This document shows positions 5,668-8,409 of a stretch of 8,409 nt of DNA, one piece after another. This stretch comes from Muribaculaceae bacterium. GTDB lineage: Bacteria; Bacteroidota; Bacteroidia; Bacteroidales; Muribaculaceae. Both the position numbers and the translations under genes were made by a program. The stretch lies in the NCBI GenBank assembly GCA_016287065.1, contig JAEEVB010000100.1:1-8409 (forward strand). Reading direction: 5' to 3'. The number at the start of each line of letters is the position of its first letter. Positions within the stretch are counted from its first letter, which is position 1. The notes under the pieces are model-generated. The model was not told the origin of the DNA. It did no database searches and saw nothing but the letters and a program-made list of their open reading frames with translations.

Positions 5668-5688
5668 TTGAGGGTTTAGGGTTGAGGG
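5668..5688. repeat. Three-copy 7-nt repeat, TTKAGGG
   Basis: TTGAGGG, TTTAGGG and TTGAGGG follow each other without gaps at 5668-5688, in the 3' untranslated region of the DUF695 gene, just before the 9-nt array. Confidence 0.8.
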
Positions 5689-5692
5689 TGGC

Positions 5693-5737
5693 TTTGAGAA
5701 TTCTGAGAGCTCTGAGAACTCCGAGATCTCTGAGCGA
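5693..5737. repeat. Five-unit 9-nt phased array with GAG core
   Basis: TGAG or CGAG occurs every 9 nt, at 5695, 5704, 5713, 5722 and 5731, with variable bases between. Single units such as TCCGAGATC are shared with the array at 1598-1642. It lies after the DUF695 stop and directly before the terminator hairpin. Confidence 0.85.
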
Positions 5738-5739
5738 AA

Positions 5740-5786
5740 TAAAAGAAAAAAACGGCGAAGCCCACAGGCCTCGCCGTAGTTTTTTG
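5740..5786. terminator. Bidirectional terminator shared by DUF695 and fabG
   Basis: CGGCGA (5753-5758) pairs with TCGCCG (5771-5776), and the stem continues inside as GCC/GGC around a CACA loop after one mismatch. On the plus strand TAG and then six T follow. On the minus strand seven T follow the stem directly. It lies between the convergent stops at 5647 and 5809 and can serve both genes. Confidence 0.88.
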
Positions 5787-5808
5787 TGTAGCAAATGCTT
5801 GCCGACAA

Positions 5809-6555
5809 TTACATGTTCATACCGCCGTCGACCTGGATGACCTGGCCAGTGACATAGCTCGAGAGGTCGCTGGCGAGGAAGGTGGCGACATTGGCAATGT
5901 CGTCGACTGTGCCGCCGCGGCGCAGGGGTATCTTCATGGTCCACTCCTTGCGCACCTCGTCGGGCAGAGCCTGCGTCATGGCAGTGTCGATAAAGCCTGG
6001 GGCGATGGCGTTGGCACGAATGCCGCGGCTGCCCATCTCCTGAGCCACACTCTTGGCGAGGGCGATGAGGCCAGCCTTAGAGGCTGCATAGTTGGCCTGT
6101 CCGGCATTGCCGTGCACGCCCACCACGCTTGCCATGTTGATGATGGAGCCGCCACGCTGGCGCATCATGATGGGCACGAGTGCGTGGATGAAGTTGAATG
6201 CCGACTTGAGGTTAACGGCAATCACGGCATCCCACTGCTGCTCGGTCATGCGCATCATGAGCGAGTCCTTGGTGATACCTGCATTGTTGACGAGGATGTC
6301 GATGTGTCCGAATTCCTCCTTGATTTGAGCTACAACCTGCTCGGTCTGAGCAAAGTCGGCAGCATTGCTGGCATAGCCTTTAGCCTTGACGCCCAGAGCA
6401 GCGATTTCTTCTTCGGTCTGCTTGCCGTTCTCGTCGATAACGAGGTCGGTGAATGCGATGTCGGCGCCTTCGGCGGCGAACTTGAGCGCAATCGCCTTGC
6501 CAATACCACGGGCGGCACCGGTGACGAGAGCGACTTTTCCTTCAAGTAATTTCAT
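5809..6555 (-). CDS. fabG: 3-oxoacyl-[acyl-carrier-protein] reductase
   Basis: FabG reduces 3-oxoacyl-ACP to 3-hydroxyacyl-ACP with NADPH in type II fatty-acid synthesis, in the cytoplasm. The protein has 248 residues, the usual length. It is a classical short-chain dehydrogenase: cofactor loop TGAARGIG (12-19), NNAG (90-93), catalytic Asn115, Ser143, Tyr156 and Lys160 (YAASK), PG at 186-187, and a C-terminal QVDGGMNM. Start MKLLEGKVALVTG is standard for the family. No acpP, fabD or fabF is adjacent, so it is not in a fab cluster here. miaA lies 88 nt upstream on the same strand without an obvious terminator, but fabG has its own good promoter. Assignment to FabG rather than another short-chain reductase rests on overall resemblance and the ending. 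Confidence 0.9.
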   Translation of the reverse strand: MKLLEGKVALVTGAARGIGKAIALKFAAEGADIAFTDLVIDENGKQTEEEIAALGVKAKGYASNAADFAQTEQVVAQIKEEFGHIDILVNNAGITKDSLMMRMTEQQWDAVIAVNLKSAFNFIHALVPIMMRQRGGSIINMASVVGVHGNAGQANYAASKAGLIALAKSVAQEMGSRGIRANAIAPGFIDTAMTQALPDEVRKEWTMKIPLRRGGTVDDIANVATFLASDLSSYVTGQVIQVDGGMNM

Positions 6556-6602
6556 GTTGAAAAATGTTATTTAGTTGATAATGCTTTTTCTTATTTAGGG
6601 TG

Positions 6603-6634
6603 CGAAGTTAGTGAAAAACTGCGATATGCCCAAA
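6603..6634 (-). promoter_or_regulatory. Promoter of fabG
   Basis: On the minus strand, TTTG (6631-6634) is followed after exactly 20 nt by TAACTTCG (6603-6610), one base from TAnnTTTG. It lies just downstream of the miaA stop (6644), with a leader of about 40 nt before the fabG ATG. Confidence 0.65.
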
Positions 6635-6643
6635 TTCGACTGG

Positions 6644-7561
6644 TTAAAGAAGTGAAACAGGGTCGAGGTCAACAATTTGCTCGGCGTTGAGCCAATGGAT
6701 CGACGGGTCGCGTGCGAGCCAGGTGAGCTGCTTCTTGGCATAGACGCGGGTGTTCTTCTTGATACGCTCACGGGCAGTGACCAGATCCATAGTGCCGTCG
6801 AAGTAGGCAAATATCTCTTTCATGCCCACAGTGTTGAGGGCGTTGAGGTGGCGCAGATGGTAGACGCTGCGGGCTTCATCAACGAGGCCTTGCTCCATCA
6901 TGCGGTCGACACGGCGGTTGATGCGGTCGAACAGGGTGGGGCGGTCGAGGCCGATGGCAACCTTCACGATGTTGAAAGGCCGCTGCTTGACGGTGCCGGT
7001 GCGTAGCGAGGTGTAGGTGACGCCTGTCTGCCGGCAAATCTCCACGGCATGTGCCACTCGTTTGGTGTTCTGCTTGTCGACGATGGCATAGTACTCGGGA
7101 TCGAGTCGCTGGAGCTCGTCGAGCAGCGGCTGCAATCCCTCCTGTGCCAGTTGCGCCTTGACGGCGGTGCGCACCTCGGGCGAGATGTCGGGCATCTCGT
7201 CGATGCCACGGCACACAGCGTCGACATAGAGCATAGAGCCACCGCACATCACGGCATAGTCGCCTTTGCTCCAGAACGAGGGCAGGAGCGCCATCACATC
7301 GGTCTCGAACTGCGAGGCACTGTAATAGTCGGTAATGCTCTTGGTGGCCACGAAATGATGCTTGACGAGAGCTTGCTCGGCGGCGGTAGGGGCCGCAGTG
7401 CAGATAGGGATTTCCTTGTAAATCTGGCGTGAGTCGGCATTGATGATTTCGCACCCCAGCCGCTGTGCCAGCGCAATGGCGGCAGCGGTCTTTCCCGACG
7501 CGGTGGGACCCGTGACGACCACTAAAGTGTGTGGGTTGATATGGGGCTTGAAAAGGGTCAT
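6644..7561 (-). CDS. miaA: tRNA dimethylallyltransferase
   Basis: MiaA transfers the dimethylallyl group of DMAPP to N6 of A37 in tRNAs that read UNN codons, the first step to ms2i6A. The protein has 305 residues from the ATG at 7559-7561, a normal length. The open frame continues 167 codons upstream, but that part is antisense to the AI-2E gene, is unlike MiaA and is rejected. Motifs: P-loop GPTASGKT (18-25), NADSRQIYKEIPICTAAPT (41-59), HF at 69-70, GGSMLYV (107-113), NTKRVAHAVEICRQTG (165-180), VGMKEI (245-250) and TRVYAKKQLTWL (271-282). All expected sites are present. It is divergent from the AI-2E gene and upstream of fabG on the same strand. Confidence 0.95.
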   Translation of the reverse strand: MTLFKPHINPHTLVVVTGPTASGKTAAAIALAQRLGCEIINADSRQIYKEIPICTAAPTAAEQALVKHHFVATKSITDYYSASQFETDVMALLPSFWSKGDYAVMCGGSMLYVDAVCRGIDEMPDISPEVRTAVKAQLAQEGLQPLLDELQRLDPEYYAIVDKQNTKRVAHAVEICRQTGVTYTSLRTGTVKQRPFNIVKVAIGLDRPTLFDRINRRVDRMMEQGLVDEARSVYHLRHLNALNTVGMKEIFAYFDGTMDLVTARERIKKNTRVYAKKQLTWLARDPSIHWLNAEQIVDLDPVSLL

Positions 7562-7577
7562 TCTAGAATTTTTTTGG

Positions 7578-7585
7578 CAAAGATA
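7578..7585 (-). promoter_or_regulatory. -7 element for miaA
   Basis: The minus strand reads TATCTTTG, a perfect TAnnTTTG, 16 nt before the miaA ATG. The -33 position expected with a 20-nt spacer (7606-7609) does not match TTTG, so the promoter is weak or activator-dependent, or the short element is chance. Confidence 0.45.
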
Positions 7586-7608
7586 GCACAAAATTAATTG
7601 GTTATCGT

Positions 7609-7616
7609 TAAATTTG
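7609..7616 (+). promoter_or_regulatory. -7 element for the AI-2E family gene
   Basis: TAAATTTG is a perfect TAnnTTTG, 26 nt before the ATG at 7643. The -33 site expected at 7585-7588 reads AGCA. It falls next to the miaA -7 box, so the two divergent promoters would overlap. Confidence 0.45.
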
Positions 7617-7642
7617 CATTGAAATATCAAAATAAACCGACT

Positions 7643-8409
7643 ATGGCTGAAACTGAGGCTAGAAAATATGACCTTGACCGAGTGGTGCGCCTTGTGATAG
7701 CGCTTGTGTGCATTGGGGTGGGCATCTATCTCATCAACTACCTGAGCAGTGTGCTGCTGCCTTTCCTGGTGGGTTGCGTGCTGGCCTATATGCTGAATCC
7801 CATTGTGGAGTTCTTCAGGAAAATCCTGTTCATGAAGAACCGCATCATTCCGACGATACTCACGCTGGTGCTGTTCTTTGGCGTGATATATCTTGTGGTG
7901 AGGTATCTGTTCCCTTATGTGGCGAAAGAATTTGGCGAGATGGGCGAGTTGCTCAGTGCCTATGCACAGGCCGAATTGAAGGGTCGTGAGATACCGGTTG
8001 AGATAACGCAGTTTATCAATGATTATCTGAACATTGACTATATCAAGAGCCTGTTCACGCAAGAACAGTGGATGAACATCTTCGACCAGGTGGTTTCGAG
8101 CACATGGTCGTTCTTGGGTGGCACGCTCAAGGTAATTATCACTGTGGTGGCTTGGCTGCTGGCGTTGCTCTACATGTTCTTCGTGATGATTGACTACGAC
8201 AAGATTACGCGCGGGTTCAAGGCGGCCATTCCGCCTCGCTATCGCCGCACGGCCTTGCGCATCATGAACGATGTGACGGGCACCATGAGCCGCTACTTCC
8301 GTGGCCAGGCGCTGGTGTCGCTGTTTGTGGGCATCATCTTCGCCATCGAGTTCTATATCATCGGGTTGCCTATGGCGGTTGTATTCGGCTTGTCGATAGG
8401 CATATTGAA
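7643..8409 (+). CDS. AI-2E family transporter (PerM/TqsA-like), 3' end outside window
   Basis: The frame opens at the ATG at 7643 and is still open at the window end, giving 255 complete codons of a family usually about 350-400 residues long. The layout is typical. Paired N-terminal helices lie at about 14-33 and 35-56, and a third at about 68-91. An amphipathic soluble segment spans about 92-155. Helices at about 157-183 and 222-254 follow, with the family's R-x-Q motif before a helix (RGQALVSLFVG, 220-230) and GLPMAV (241-246). Known members export AI-2 or act as small-ion antiporters or permeases, so the substrate cannot be told from sequence. The N-terminus MAETEARKYDLDR is cytoplasmic. 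The gene is divergent from miaA, 81 bp apart. Confidence 0.88.
   Translation, partial: MAETEARKYDLDRVVRLVIALVCIGVGIYLINYLSSVLLPFLVGCVLAYMLNPIVEFFRKILFMKNRIIPTILTLVLFFGVIYLVVRYLFPYVAKEFGEMGELLSAYAQAELKGREIPVEITQFINDYLNIDYIKSLFTQEQWMNIFDQVVSSTWSFLGGTLKVIITVVAWLLALLYMFFVMIDYDKITRGFKAAIPPRYRRTALRIMNDVTGTMSRYFRGQALVSLFVGIIFAIEFYIIGLPMAVVFGLSIGIL

Noticed and set aside
5668..5688. Telomere-like TTTAGGG repeat
   Set aside because: Only three imperfect copies in a bacterial 3' UTR; a chance resemblance to a plant telomere word.
4988..5944. Minus-strand open frame of 318 codons
   Set aside because: It runs antisense through the DUF695 gene, across the bidirectional terminator and into fabG in another frame; no family resemblance.
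7708..7989. Plus-strand open frame of 93 codons
   Set aside because: It lies in another frame inside the AI-2E family gene, whose frame is intact from 7643 to the window end.
7562..8062. 167-codon upstream extension of miaA
   Set aside because: MiaA is complete from the ATG at 7561, with the P-loop at the expected distance; the extension is antisense to the AI-2E gene and unlike MiaA.

Overview
The window most likely comes from a gut-type member of the Bacteroidales, probably Muribaculaceae or a close relative. Three things suggest this. The promoters fit the Bacteroidetes -33 TTTG / -7 TAnnTTTG pattern. There are no Shine-Dalgarno sequences at the starts. The first gene ends in a C-terminal block of the kind seen on secreted Bacteroidales proteins. 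The genus assignment is inference; no rRNA is present.

Layout: (1) 1-1310, plus strand, the 3' part of a large secreted protein, closed by an intrinsic terminator. (2) 1398-2205, a convergent intergenic region of about 800 bp, packed with short-period repeats: a 39-bp tandem duplication, two 9-nt-phased arrays, two copies of a 53-bp dispersed repeat, a 14-bp direct repeat and a long hairpin. (3) 2206-2670, minus strand, an exported thioredoxin-fold protein that has lost its catalytic cysteines, with a good promoter and a structured leader of about 130 nt. (4) 2869-2949, another 9-nt-phased array that supplies the stop codon of the next gene. (5) 2942-5070, minus strand, a two-gene operon: rmuC, then a membrane-anchored HIRAN-domain protein. 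(6) 5198-5647, plus strand, a DUF695 protein, followed by a further 9-nt array and a bidirectional terminator. (7) 5809-7561, minus strand, fabG and miaA, with fabG having its own promoter. (8) 7643 to the end, plus strand, the N-terminal two thirds of an AI-2E family membrane protein, divergent from miaA across 81 bp with closely packed promoter elements.

fabG (fatty-acid elongation) and miaA (tRNA modification) are housekeeping genes. The most interesting points are two. First, the rmuC-HIRAN pair: both proteins are predicted to have an N-terminal membrane anchor, a coiled coil and a DNA-processing or DNA-binding domain, which suggests a membrane-tethered DNA-end handling module. Second, the 9-nt-period arrays: four arrays share a design of a 4-nt core plus 5 variable nt, all lie at 3' ends of genes, and two of them are clearly related in sequence. 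No CRISPR array, transposase, tRNA or rRNA was recognised.
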